DNA of 64,000 nucleotides, from assembly GCA_017618015.1 (NCBI GenBank), contig JAFZVC010000058.1, positions 21,457 to 85,456 of the forward strand, in the 5' to 3' direction. The translations under genes and the position numbers were made by a program. Origin of the DNA: Spirochaetaceae bacterium (GTDB lineage: Bacteria > Spirochaetota > Spirochaetia > Treponematales > Treponemataceae). Position 1 is the stretch's first letter, and the number at the start of each line of letters is the position of its first letter. This document shows positions 43,356 through 51,288 of the stretch, in pieces. Below the pieces are notes generated by a model that searched no databases, had not been told where the DNA came from, and was given only the letters and a program-made list of their open reading frames with translations.

Positions 43356-44390
43356 ATGAAAAAAAGTGTATTTGTTTTATTGTTGCTGGCAGTAATATCT
43401 ACCACGACAGTTTTTCCACTGGAAAACGCAATTAACGAAGAGCCTGAATACACCCACGCACAAGTTGCCGCAGAAGGTTTCATCCCGTATTTTGGAAGCA
43501 TGCTCATAAGCTCAAGCATGTTGTTTTTACCACAAGATCTGATGATGCACTACATGAGCTTAGAATCGACCCTTTTGAATATTCCAGCTGCCATAGTAAA
43601 TCCGACATATACACTTACGGGAACTGCGATTACCACCAGCAGTTGGGCTACCGGTATTTTTCTCAGCAATTACCCTCAACTATATGGAAATCCGTGTCTC
43701 ACAAGTCTTTTTGCGAATGCAGGATTCAAGGGAAACATGTGGCTCCAATACAAGGGATATGAAAAAGCTCGTTCAATGGCACAAGATGGGATATACAGAG
43801 ATTATGATCCATTGAGCTTTACAGATGCTTTCACTGCTCCATTTAGTCCGAATGTTCTGTCAAAAAAAGCTGTCTGGATTCCAATTCTTGTTTATACGGC
43901 TGGTATAATTGGTCTTGATTGTCTTGGTGGTTTCGATAATAGCGTATTCAAAACTGGTGAATCGTACATAGGAAATTATAAGTTTCCAATCGCTTTAGGA
44001 ACCGCAGCTGTTTTTGCCTTGTCATGTATTAATTTTACATTTACAGCAGTAGGAGAAGAAGCTTTATTCCGGGGTACTGGTTACGAGGAAATGAAGGTAT
44101 CTTTTGGCATAATTCCGGCGAAGATTGTAGATGCGGTCGCTTTTCCTGCCGTCCATATACCGCAACAAGTGATTGCCGGGATTGATTGGAGCTCGATTCT
44201 TTTTACGACACTGCTGCAATCTGGAACGTCTTTTCTTTTACAATGGGTTTATGACCAGGGAGGATTAAGAGATTCGATTGCGGTTCATGCCTGGATTGAT
44301 ATAATCTCGTATGTATGTTCGTATTTATTCACGTCCGGCACAGAAGGAAATAATTTTTCGTTAAATATCAATTTCTCTTTCAAACTGTAG
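43356..44390 (+). CDS. CPBP-family (Abi/Rce1-like) intramembrane protease
   Basis: CPBP proteins are glutamate-type membrane proteases or related immunity/maturation factors. The diagnostic EExxxR motif is present in VGEEALFRGTGY, followed by the histidine motifs AVHIPQQ and VHAWIDI in the C-terminal membrane bundle. The N-terminus is a signal peptide (MKKSVFVLLLLAVISTTTVFP), an addition to the core family. ATG 43356 has GAGGAG at 5-nt spacing; a longer frame upstream has none. Base composition is richer in A/T than in the neighbours, hinting at transfer. It stands alone between a terminator and a promoter. Confidence 0.8.
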   Translation: MKKSVFVLLLLAVISTTTVFPLENAINEEPEYTHAQVAAEGFIPYFGSMLISSSMLFLPQDLMMHYMSLESTLLNIPAAIVNPTYTLTGTAITTSSWATGIFLSNYPQLYGNPCLTSLFANAGFKGNMWLQYKGYEKARSMAQDGIYRDYDPLSFTDAFTAPFSPNVLSKKAVWIPILVYTAGIIGLDCLGGFDNSVFKTGESYIGNYKFPIALGTAAVFALSCINFTFTAVGEEALFRGTGYEEMKVSFGIIPAKIVDAVAFPAVHIPQQVIAGIDWSSILFTTLLQSGTSFLLQWVYDQGGLRDSIAVHAWIDIISYVCSYLFTSGTEGNNFSLNINFSFKL

Positions 44391-44444
44391 AAAAACACTT
44401 TGTGGCAATGAATGGAACACCTCATAGCAGTATAAAAAAATGGC

Positions 44445-44473
44445 TTGAAAAATATCATGTTAGGATATAGTAT
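44445..44473 (+). promoter_or_regulatory. Promoter of the DUF3606 gene
   Basis: TTGAAA, 17 nt, TAGTAT. The leader is about 90 nt and contains GGGAGG before ATG 44571; no riboswitch fold is evident in it. Confidence 0.6.
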
Positions 44474-44570
44474 AGAGACGTGCCTGTTTTCGTGGAACAC
44501 ACGCGAAATGTTTCTTAATGTGACGTTTTACGGCATATATCACAAATCTCATTAATCAGGGAGGACGATT

Positions 44571-44714
44571 ATGGATTTTGACCCAATTGATGTAAATAAC
44601 CCGGAAGCAATAGACTACTGGTGCAAAAAGCTTACATGCTCAAAGGAAGAGCTTCTTGATGCCATAAACATTTGTGGCAATTCTGGAGCAGAAGTAGAGG
44701 CATATCTTAGATAA
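44571..44714 (+). CDS. DUF3606 family protein (47 aa)
   Basis: A 47-residue protein with the DUF3606 pattern WCKKLTCSKEELLDAI, then a Gly-Ala-rich turn and a terminal EVEAYLR. Members are tiny helical proteins found in many bacteria; no function is established. GGGAGG lies about 5 nt before ATG 44571, a consensus promoter is at 44445 and hairpins follow the stop, so it is a complete single-gene unit. Confidence 0.75.
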   Translation: MDFDPIDVNNPEAIDYWCKKLTCSKEELLDAINICGNSGAEVEAYLR

Positions 44715-44721
44715 ACTAGAT

Positions 44722-44798
44722 ACGGTTGGTCAAGGCACGCTGCGCTCAAGGCCTTGACACAACCGTTTTGACGCTTGATAACAATTCTCAAGCGTCAA
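44722..44798. terminator. Double hairpin between convergent DUF3606 and murI genes
   Basis: Stem 1: ACGGTTG and TCAAGG pair with CCTTGA and CAACCGT (44722-44766), followed by a short T run. Stem 2: TTGACGCTTGA/TCAAGCGTCAA, 11 bp (44768-44798), contains the murI stop codon. Confidence 0.6.
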
Positions 44799-45642
44799 TA
44801 AGCTTGCCGCCGTAGGGAATGTTCAAGTTACGCGCTAACGTGCGGTACTCGTTTTCTGCGACAGCATCACGGACACCTGTTATGTAGAAAGTCATGTTTT
44901 CTACAGAGCAGGTGTTTTTTTTCGCCTTAGCGGATTTTGCGTACTCAAGGACGCGCATCGTCTGGTTTACAACACCGTCGCGGCTGTCAACGACACGCAC
45001 GAAACTGCCTGCGGCTTTTTGAATGTCGTCTGCCATATGAATGAAATGCGTGCATCCAAGGATGATAGTGTCTACGTCGTGCTGACGGAAAAACTCTATG
45101 GCGGGGGCAACGGCTGCGGCACGTTCTTCCTTTGTGGCTGTAAAAAGCTTTTTTTCAACGAAATCTATAAGTTCGGGGTCGCCGCGACGGGCAATGTAGC
45201 AGTCGGACGCAAACTCTGCGACAAGCCTGTCCGTGTATGCATTCTCGACTGTCTGGCGCGTCGCGAGCAAGCCGATTCGCTTTTTCGGGGAGACGGCGGC
45301 GGCGAGCTTTATCGCAGGAACGGTGCCTACGAACGGAACGGATGGGAACAGCTCCCTGAGCGCGCTGAGTGCTGTAACTGAAATCGTGTTGCACGCGACG
45401 ACAATAGCGTCTGGGTTGAACCGGTCTATCAAAAGGCGTGACGCCGCCGCCGCACAGTCTGTTATCTGCTCGCAGGACTTTTCGCCATACGGGAAGTTTG
45501 CTGTATCACCAAGATACACGCAGCGTACATCCGGGCATTTTTTCTGCAGATGGAGCATGTACGGGATGCCGCCTGTGCCTGAATCGAGGAACGCGACAAA
45601 TGGCGCGGAAGTGTCAGCAGAAAGAGGAGAAAGGTCCGCCAC
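44788..45642 (-). CDS. murI: Glutamate racemase, GTG start
   Basis: MurI supplies D-glutamate for peptidoglycan. The two catalytic cysteines are C84 in VVACNTISV and C197 in LGCTHFIHM; DSGTGGIPYML and LGDTANFPYGEKS are family signatures. The frame runs a further 51 codons upstream but those codons overlap the preceding zinc-ribbon gene in another frame and encode low-quality Arg/Ser-rich sequence. GTG 45642 starts 1 nt after that gene's stop, with GGAG at 6-nt spacing, giving 284 residues as expected for the family. Translation is coupled to the zinc-ribbon gene. Confidence 0.92.
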   Translation of the reverse strand: MADLSPLSADTSAPFVAFLDSGTGGIPYMLHLQKKCPDVRCVYLGDTANFPYGEKSCEQITDCAAAASRLLIDRFNPDAIVVACNTISVTALSALRELFPSVPFVGTVPAIKLAAAVSPKKRIGLLATRQTVENAYTDRLVAEFASDCYIARRGDPELIDFVEKKLFTATKEERAAAVAPAIEFFRQHDVDTIILGCTHFIHMADDIQKAAGSFVRVVDSRDGVVNQTMRVLEYAKSAKAKKNTCSVENMTFYITGVRDAVAENEYRTLARNLNIPYGGKLIDA

Positions 45643-45643
45643 G

Positions 45644-45994
45644 TCAGTCTCCAAAAAGCGCGTTGAACGCGTCCTTGCCTGCGGAAGGCTTTTTATCTGC
45701 GGGTTTCTCACCGAAAAGTGCGCGGAACGCATCTGACGCGCTATCCGCATTCGCGCCGGAACTTGATGCGCCGGACGCTTCTGTCTGTGGTGCAATCATA
45801 AACCATCCGCAGAAGTTCGCTCTTTCCTTGTCTTTTACAAGCTCATCGATATTCTCGCGGCATTCGTAATGGGCTCCCGGCTCATAAAACCGGCAGTTCT
45901 TGCAGGAGCGAACGTCTGCGCCACAAGATGGGCAGACATCAGAGCGGCTTACTGTTCCGCTTAAAACTAATGGTTTTCCGCATTTCCAACACAT
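45644..45994 (-). CDS. Zinc-ribbon protein of unknown function
   Basis: 116 residues. Two CxxC knuckles, C-W-K-C at the N-terminus and VCPSCGADVRSCKNC, build a zinc ribbon; a second Cys/His cluster continues with HYECRE and FCGWF. The C-terminal half is disordered, rich in Ser/Ala, and ends with the repeated units FRALFGEK and FNALFGD, which look like short linear binding motifs. The gene leads murI, to which it is coupled. The ATG follows a perfect TATAAT by 7 nt without a ribosome binding site. Confidence 0.72.
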   Translation of the reverse strand: MCWKCGKPLVLSGTVSRSDVCPSCGADVRSCKNCRFYEPGAHYECRENIDELVKDKERANFCGWFMIAPQTEASGASSSGANADSASDAFRALFGEKPADKKPSAGKDAFNALFGD

Positions 45995-46001
45995 AAATCG
46001 G

Positions 46002-46030
46002 ATTATATCTATTTGACTAAACTAGCGCAA
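46002..46030 (-). promoter_or_regulatory. Leaderless promoter of the zinc-ribbon/murI operon
   Basis: Minus strand TTGCGC, 17 nt, perfect TATAAT, then 7 nt to ATG 45994. It is interleaved with the divergent promoter at 46013-46041. Confidence 0.65.
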
Positions 46031-46041
46031 TGACCTAACAT
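46013..46041 (+). promoter_or_regulatory. Leaderless promoter of the pentapeptide-repeat gene
   Basis: TTGACT, 17 nt, TAACAT, then 6 nt to ATG 46048. No Shine-Dalgarno. Confidence 0.55.
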
Positions 46042-46047
46042 TACAGT

Positions 46048-46680
46048 ATGTTCTCACTTGCAATGTGTTCAAAATCAGGATGCCAAAAAACGGCTTTATC
46101 CTCTTTCGACGAAAACGGCGAGCTTATCGAAGGAAACAGCTTCTGTTTCGATCATCATCCGAACCTTACGGAGCTCCACAGCCAGATATGCCGTTATATC
46201 GAGACGCACGACAAAATAGTCGGTATGAATGCGTCCGGAATCCATTTTGACAACATGGATTTTACCGGTAAAAAGTTCTACGGATGCAACTTTCAGCACT
46301 GCGTATTCTCGAACATGCATTCAGAGAATTTCCGTGCCAGAATCACATCGTTCGACTTTTCAATCTTCTCTGATTGCAACCTGATAAGCTCTAACTTTCA
46401 GTTTTCATCGTTCGCAGGAGCCGTTTTCTCGCACGTACTTTTCACGAACTCCGATCTTGTCCACAACAATTTCTGCGGAATTCACGCCGAGCAGTCTTCT
46501 TTCGATGACTCGGACCTTTATAACTCACGCTTTATACGCGCGGACATGATGAACACATCGTTCAGAAACTGCAACATTAAAAAAACTTGCTTTTATGAGA
46601 TGCGCCAACAGAATGTGTCGTTCAAACTATCTAACACAAGAGAAGCCCTTTTCTCTACAGAAACAGAGGTAGAAGAATGA
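46048..46680 (+). CDS. Pentapeptide-repeat protein with N-terminal Cys/His cluster
   Basis: The N-terminus has a possible metal site, CSKSGCQ...FCFDHH (about residues 7-35). From about residue 60 to 200 the chain is a right-handed quadrilateral helix of pentapeptide repeats with F or L every fifth position (FTGKKFYGCNFQHCVFSNM; FSIFSDCNLISSNFQFSSF). Such proteins can mimic DNA or form binding scaffolds; the target is unknown. The stop overlaps the next gene as ATGA, so it is co-translated with the MBL hydrolase. Confidence 0.78.
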   Translation: MFSLAMCSKSGCQKTALSSFDENGELIEGNSFCFDHHPNLTELHSQICRYIETHDKIVGMNASGIHFDNMDFTGKKFYGCNFQHCVFSNMHSENFRARITSFDFSIFSDCNLISSNFQFSSFAGAVFSHVLFTNSDLVHNNFCGIHAEQSSFDDSDLYNSRFIRADMMNTSFRNCNIKKTCFYEMRQQNVSFKLSNTREALFSTETEVEE

Positions 46681-47300
46681 AAATATATTTTCACCTGAAT
46701 TTGGAAGGCTTCTCAAACTGTTATATCGTTGCAAATCCGGAGAAAAAAGAAGCGATAATCATAGACCCCGGAAAGATAACGAATCAGATAATACACCACA
46801 TAGAAGACGAAAAGTACGATTTATGCGCCGTACTTGTTACGCATAACCACGGAAGCCACACAAGAGGGCTTCCGACATTGCGAAAGATATATAATCCAAA
46901 GATTTACGCCGCCGACTACGAAACAGCCGGAGCAGAGACAAACGTTCTCAAAGGTAACGGAATTATTAAGGCGGCAGGCTTTACAATCGGATATATGTCG
47001 GTTCCCGGTCATTCACCGGATTCTATTTGCTACAAGATAGGAAAAGTCATTTTTACAGGCGACACACTTTCTGCAGGAAAAATAGGCGATACGAACAACA
47101 CGTATGCGCGTAGTATGCTTATTTCGAACCTTCAGTCAAAAATACTGTCTCAGCAGGATGACATAACGCTTATGCCCGGACATGGACCGCCTTCGTCAAT
47201 TGCTGCAGAAAAAGAGTTTAATCTTGACCTGGGCTACCCTATTTTGCGCGAAACGGCAGTCAAAAGCCTGCGTTTCCCGGACCGCCCGATTACCGACTGA
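46677..47300 (+). CDS. Metallo-beta-lactamase-fold hydrolase with altered metal motif
   Basis: A 207-residue glyoxalase II-like protein: IVANPEKKEAIIIDPG, the metal loop THNHGSHTRG, PGHSPDSICYKIG, IFTGDTLSAGKIG and LMPGHGPPSSI. In the HxHxDH motif the Asp that helps bind the second metal is Ser (H-N-H-G-S-H), so one-metal or altered chemistry is likely. The substrate is unknown; thioester or lactone cleavage is typical. The start overlaps the pentapeptide gene by 4 nt; the 3' end overlaps the convergent lipoprotein gene by 11 nt. Confidence 0.85.
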   Translation: MKIYFHLNLEGFSNCYIVANPEKKEAIIIDPGKITNQIIHHIEDEKYDLCAVLVTHNHGSHTRGLPTLRKIYNPKIYAADYETAGAETNVLKGNGIIKAAGFTIGYMSVPGHSPDSICYKIGKVIFTGDTLSAGKIGDTNNTYARSMLISNLQSKILSQQDDITLMPGHGPPSSIAAEKEFNLDLGYPILRETAVKSLRFPDRPITD

Positions 47301-49134
47301 CGCTTATCATCGAGGTGCGTCCGGCGTTAAGCCCCCACCGCGCAAAAACATAATCATCGAACATGACGGCGGCTTCTGTTATACCGGCTGCCTTCGTGCT
47401 CCGTATGTACGAGGCAAGGTCCGGCATGTATTTCATTACAGTACCGCGCCACGCAAGATCATCTGCAAAATACGCTTTCTGCGCGCTGACCGCCTGCTGC
47501 ATTATGTAAGCCATAACCTCGTTTTCCATAAGGTAATTGTCATTAAGGTCATAGCCAAGCGAAGGCTGAGAAGCGAAATATTGTTTTATAAAAAGAAGCG
47601 ACTGCTGATCCATAACGGAGCAAATCTCAGTCACTTTATTGCGGAACGACGCGTCGCAAAAATAGATTCCATGATAACTTTCATGAGCCAAAAGCTTTTC
47701 TCGCAAACTCTCACTGGATTCTTTTGAAATCGATATAATACCGCCGTCGCCCGGAGCATAGCTGCCGTCCGAATTACGTCTTATAATTCCATAAAATAAC
47801 AAGATATCCCTTAAAAGATACTCGCTGTCGTTAAGCTTAAAGTTCTGTGTCCGCGCCACTTCGTAAAACTTCGCAAGACTTTCCGCGCGGTAATCGTGGG
47901 CGTTATAGCCGTGAAGGTTTTTTATGTCATTGTCTGCCCAAAGTTTTCCGCGATAACCGGCTTTCTCGACATAAAACGCAAGCCGCTTAAGGTAATCATC
48001 CTGAATTTTGTAATCCGCAAAGTCAAAGACAAGTATGTTCGGGAACATATTCCAGCGGAAAAGCTCAAAATCTTTGCGTTGCCATAGCATTGAAGGCCAT
48101 GATATTATGCAGCCCAAGTCTGCTGTAATTGCATACGGAAGCCGATCGCCTTTCTCAGAGAACGCGGATTCTGACGGTACATATACATATTCGATGCCAG
48201 AAATCATTTCTGCACCGGAGTTGACTTTAAGAACGCGTTCCGGGTTTGTTTCAAAAAGATACAAATCGAAGAACGTCTCTGTCTGCGGCTCCGGCGACCG
48301 GCGAACCGTAAATTTGGTGCCACCGGAAATCATCTCCATTGTTCCCTGATTTCCGTTCTCTCCGGCATCTGACGGGTTGTTTCTGAAGTAAACTTTTACA
48401 TACTCACGGAGCGTAACTCCAGATGAGGAGCCGTTTCCCCGTGACGTAACACTGCGCTTTATAGCACCAAGCTCACGCGCGGAGCTTAAATCCACTGTCA
48501 TTGAGCCGGAGCCTGTCAAGTTTCGTAAAGCGGAAGAGCTGCCACCACTTGGACCGAAACTAAATGTTTCTTCGGTTTCAGAAACACGCCAGCCGACGGT
48601 TGTGTTTTCAACGGAAACATCGTCAATGGCGACAGTTCCAACAGACTGTATGAAAAAACCTTTGATTTTTGTTCCGTCGGCAGGGAACGCAAGGCTTACG
48701 CGTGTTGTTTTGCCGGTGGCAAGCGTGCATTTTGCAACAGCCCGAGACGGAAGAATTTCGTTCAGACGTTTTCCGTTAAAATCAGAAGAGTAAAGGAAAG
48801 CTACAAGAACTTCTGTATCCTTCTGCGCCGGCAAAAAACGCACTTCAAGAGATGTTGGAACAATATCAGGGCTTGAAAGGACGCCTGACTCATAATCCTC
48901 GTCGTTGAGATAATAATATAGGTAAGAGCTGGTATCTGATTCAGACAGGTTCAATGATGCAGATTGTTTGTTGTATGAGTAAAGATGCAGCTCCTTGAAA
49001 CCTGCTTTTTCCGGGATTTTGTCCGCGCAGGAAAAAAAGCAGAATACAAAGCACAATAAAAATATATTGGAAAGTTTACGGAGAACATAACGGATTTTTG
49101 CCGAAAACACGGCGCTTGTTAATAAGTGTCCCAT
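47290..49134 (-). CDS. Large lipoprotein with putative HExxH zinc-protease motif
   Basis: I do not recognise a named family. The signal peptide ends with FFSC (lipid on C36). Residues 45-330 look like beta-sandwich modules, possibly carbohydrate-binding (AIDDVSVENTTVGWRV; SGSMTVDLSSAREL). The C-terminal part is helical and has H484-E-S-Y-H488 in LLAHESYHGIYF followed some 50 residues on by MENEVMAYIMQQ, the spacing and style of a gluzincin third ligand. This suggests a surface zinc metallopeptidase, by inference only. ATG 49134 follows a TATAGT box by 6 nt. Length 614. Confidence 0.7.
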   Translation of the reverse strand: MGHLLTSAVFSAKIRYVLRKLSNIFLLCFVFCFFSCADKIPEKAGFKELHLYSYNKQSASLNLSESDTSSYLYYYLNDEDYESGVLSSPDIVPTSLEVRFLPAQKDTEVLVAFLYSSDFNGKRLNEILPSRAVAKCTLATGKTTRVSLAFPADGTKIKGFFIQSVGTVAIDDVSVENTTVGWRVSETEETFSFGPSGGSSSALRNLTGSGSMTVDLSSARELGAIKRSVTSRGNGSSSGVTLREYVKVYFRNNPSDAGENGNQGTMEMISGGTKFTVRRSPEPQTETFFDLYLFETNPERVLKVNSGAEMISGIEYVYVPSESAFSEKGDRLPYAITADLGCIISWPSMLWQRKDFELFRWNMFPNILVFDFADYKIQDDYLKRLAFYVEKAGYRGKLWADNDIKNLHGYNAHDYRAESLAKFYEVARTQNFKLNDSEYLLRDILLFYGIIRRNSDGSYAPGDGGIISISKESSESLREKLLAHESYHGIYFCDASFRNKVTEICSVMDQQSLLFIKQYFASQPSLGYDLNDNYLMENEVMAYIMQQAVSAQKAYFADDLAWRGTVMKYMPDLASYIRSTKAAGITEAAVMFDDYVFARWGLNAGRTSMISVSR

Positions 49135-49140
49135 AAAATA

Positions 49141-49146
49141 ACTATA
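49141..49146 (-). promoter_or_regulatory. Putative -10 box of the HESYH lipoprotein, leaderless geometry
   Basis: Minus strand TATAGT ends 6 nt before ATG 49134. The matching -35 is poor. It is one arm of the inverted repeat ACTATAGC/GCTATAGT. Confidence 0.4.
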
Positions 49147-49167
49147 GCGTTTTTTATTTTTTCGGGC

Positions 49168-49173
49168 TATAGT
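49168..49173 (+). promoter_or_regulatory. Putative -10 box of the 190-aa gene, leaderless geometry
   Basis: TATAGT ends 7 nt before ATG 49181. The -35 position reads TAGCGT and overlaps the opposing -10 region. Confidence 0.4.
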
Positions 49174-49180
49174 CTAACCC

Positions 49181-49753
49181 ATGAAATTACTTGTAATGCT
49201 TCCGCATGGAAATACTGCCGCTTTTTTGGAAAAGCAGAGGTTTGCCCTCTCCGAAAAAACAGGCGACAAAATTTTCGCATTTTCTCCGCTTTATTGCCCG
49301 CTCGCGTTTGTTCCCGAAAAAAACTTCACGGCGGCACAGGCGAAAAAACTTCTTACAGGCTTGCGGGATGTCATAACGGAAAGTACAAAAAACAAAACGT
49401 TCGCGATTGACGGAACACTACAAGGAAAATACGGGAATGTCACGGCATTTTTCTGCACGATGACACTTCCTTTTTTGGAAGTTTTTTACTCATGGTGTCA
49501 AAAAGAGGGATTTCAACCGATTAAGGCTAAAGCACACGGCATTTGCGTCGGGTTTTCTTACGGGACGAAAGCAGCAGACGGCGGGCTTCAGGAAGAAATT
49601 GCACTTCCTGAACCGCATAATATGACAGTGTTCCAGCTTGGGCTGATAGACTTCGCCCCGGAAGCACCTTTCTTGTGTGAATCCGCAGAGCCGCTTTCGT
49701 TTAAGTGGAAACTGATTAACTCCGTTTGGAAAGCGAAGCAGAAAGAAGCTTAA
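49181..49753 (+). CDS. Hypothetical protein (190 aa)
   Basis: A soluble mixed alpha/beta protein opening MKLLVMLPHGNTAAFLEK. It contains AFSPLYCPLAF, an internal FLEVFYSWCQKEGFQPIKAK and a C-terminal PLSFKWKLINSVWKAK. Strand-rich halves with a compact size recall 2H-phosphoesterase-like folds, but I find no HxT/S pair and make no assignment. It is convergent with purN, overlapping it by 38 nt, and divergent from the HESYH lipoprotein. Confidence 0.6.
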   Translation: MKLLVMLPHGNTAAFLEKQRFALSEKTGDKIFAFSPLYCPLAFVPEKNFTAAQAKKLLTGLRDVITESTKNKTFAIDGTLQGKYGNVTAFFCTMTLPFLEVFYSWCQKEGFQPIKAKAHGICVGFSYGTKAADGGLQEEIALPEPHNMTVFQLGLIDFAPEAPFLCESAEPLSFKWKLINSVWKAKQKEA

Positions 49754-50390
49754 GTCCTTCCACCATAGCCTCGTGCTCAAGCGGCGCAATACGCGCGTAA
49801 AGGCTTTCCGGCGTGTCGCCAGGCATAACAGGAACTTTTCGCTGCAAAAGGATTTTTCCGGTGTCGCACCCCGCGTCAACAAGGTGAATCGTGCAGCCGG
49901 ACTCTTTTTCTCCAGCAGCAAGAACGGCTTCATGCACATGATGTCCCCACATTCCAACGCCACCGAACTTTGGTAAAAGAGCTGGATGAAGGTTTATGAT
50001 TCTGCCTGAGTATTCCGAAACGATGTCGCCAGAAAGAACTGTAAGGAAGCCAGCAAGCACGATGGCTTCAATGCCATATTCACGGCAAAGTTCCAGTACT
50101 TTGTTTGAAACAGCAAGCCGTTTTGTATCGCGGGGTGTAGAGCGCGTATAAGCCGCGCCCAAAACTGAATACGGGCTTACAACCTCCGCTCTTATTCCGG
50201 CGGCGGCCGCACGCTCCAACGCATATGCATCTTTTGTGCTTGAAATAACGATTTCTATTTTATATGGGCAAGGCTCGCCGCACGAATCCATGCGGCGCTC
50301 TTCATCAATAAGAGCCTGCAGGTTTGTGCCGCCGCCAGAAACGAGGACGGCTGTTTTTACGCGATGTTCGTTGTTATTGTCTGTGTTCAT
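49716..50390 (-). CDS. purN: Phosphoribosylglycinamide formyltransferase
   Basis: PurN adds a formyl group from 10-formyl-THF to GAR, the third step of purine synthesis. Signatures are VLVSGGGTNLQALID (phosphate loop), LAGFLTVLS, NLHPALLPKF (catalytic Asn-His), GCTIHLVDAGCDTGKIL (catalytic Asp) and an overall 224 residues. The start region MNTDNNNEHRVK precedes the fold. It is separate from the purEFM operon 6 kb away and has its own promoter without a leader. The 3' end overlaps the convergent 190-aa gene by 38 nt. Confidence 0.95.
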   Translation of the reverse strand: MNTDNNNEHRVKTAVLVSGGGTNLQALIDEERRMDSCGEPCPYKIEIVISSTKDAYALERAAAAGIRAEVVSPYSVLGAAYTRSTPRDTKRLAVSNKVLELCREYGIEAIVLAGFLTVLSGDIVSEYSGRIINLHPALLPKFGGVGMWGHHVHEAVLAAGEKESGCTIHLVDAGCDTGKILLQRKVPVMPGDTPESLYARIAPLEHEAMVEGLKLLSASLSKRS

Positions 50391-50396
50391 GCGGAA

Positions 50397-50425
50397 ATAG
50401 TATCAGTCACACGGATTTTTGTCCA
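50397..50425 (-). promoter_or_regulatory. Leaderless promoter of purN
   Basis: Minus strand TGGACA, 17 nt, TACTAT, then 6 nt to ATG 50390. No Shine-Dalgarno. Confidence 0.6.
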
Positions 50426-50428
50426 TAT

Positions 50429-50457
50429 TTGCACAACTGCGCCTTTTCTGGTATGCT
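50429..50457 (+). promoter_or_regulatory. Leaderless promoter of plsC
   Basis: TTGCAC, 17 nt, TATGCT, then 6 nt to ATG 50464. Its -35 lies 3 nt from the purN -35. Confidence 0.6.
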
Positions 50458-50463
50458 CAACGC

Positions 50464-51288
50464 ATGAAAGAGCATATCGTAAAAGAAGGAGTTTTTATTC
50501 CAGAAACTGGGATAAAATATCCTGAAAAGCCGGATGAGTTCATCTTTCAGCCTGTTTTTACAAAAGAACGAAAGACGATAGACGCAAATTATCCGTTCGA
50601 GGACAACTCTTTTTTGGCGAAACTCCGCCAGTTCATCATTTACGCAGGAGCATTCATCCCTGTCTTCGCTCTTCATCCTCTTATATATGGCCTTCGTATA
50701 AAAGGGAAAAACAATATCCGCAAAAACAGAAAACTTTTTAAGAATGGTGCTATAACTATCTGTAACCACGTTTACCGCTGGGATTTCCTCGCCGTTCTGC
50801 AGGCTGTAAAGTACAGGCGGCTTTGGTTTCCGGCTCGTGCTGACCTTTTGTTCACAAAAGATGCTTTTTCTGTTCTGGGAGCAGGCGGCATTCCACTGCC
50901 AGACACACTTTCTGCCGCAAAAAAATTCAACGAGGCATTCGACCATCTTCATGAAAAGAAAAAGTGGATTCACATCTTCCCGGAATCGTGCCGCTGGGCT
51001 TTTTACGAGCCTATAAGACCATTCAAACTGGGGGCGTTCTCGCTCGCGTACAAATACAATATCCCCATAATTCCGATGGTTATTTCTTACCGCCCCCGGA
51101 AAGGCATCTACAAGATTTTTAAGAAAGGCACTCCCCTAATAACGCTTACAATAGGAGAGCCGATTTTACCTGATCTGTCACTTCCACGGAAGCACAGTTC
51201 CATAAAAATGCTCGAAAAAGCACATGCGAATATGGTTAAAATGGCTGGAATTGAGCAGAACTGCTGGGAAGCAGTAGCTGAGAACTAA
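50464..51288 (+). CDS. plsC: 1-acyl-sn-glycerol-3-phosphate acyltransferase (PlsC-like)
   Basis: Transfers an acyl chain to lysophosphatidate in phospholipid synthesis. The acyltransferase HxxxxD motif is in CNHVYRWDFLAV; the second block is HIFPESCRWAFYEPIRPFKLGAFSLA and the third IPIIPMVISYRPR. One hydrophobic segment lies near residue 60. The 274-residue start at ATG 50464 is set by the promoter just upstream; in-frame codons before it have no signal. The 3' end overlaps the convergent HAD gene by 4 nt. Confidence 0.88.
   Translation: MKEHIVKEGVFIPETGIKYPEKPDEFIFQPVFTKERKTIDANYPFEDNSFLAKLRQFIIYAGAFIPVFALHPLIYGLRIKGKNNIRKNRKLFKNGAITICNHVYRWDFLAVLQAVKYRRLWFPARADLLFTKDAFSVLGAGGIPLPDTLSAAKKFNEAFDHLHEKKKWIHIFPESCRWAFYEPIRPFKLGAFSLAYKYNIPIIPMVISYRPRKGIYKIFKKGTPLITLTIGEPILPDLSLPRKHSSIKMLEKAHANMVKMAGIEQNCWEAVAEN

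Noticed and set aside
50407..50973. 188-codon leftward frame opposite plsC
   Set aside because: Shadow of plsC, which has clear acyltransferase motifs.
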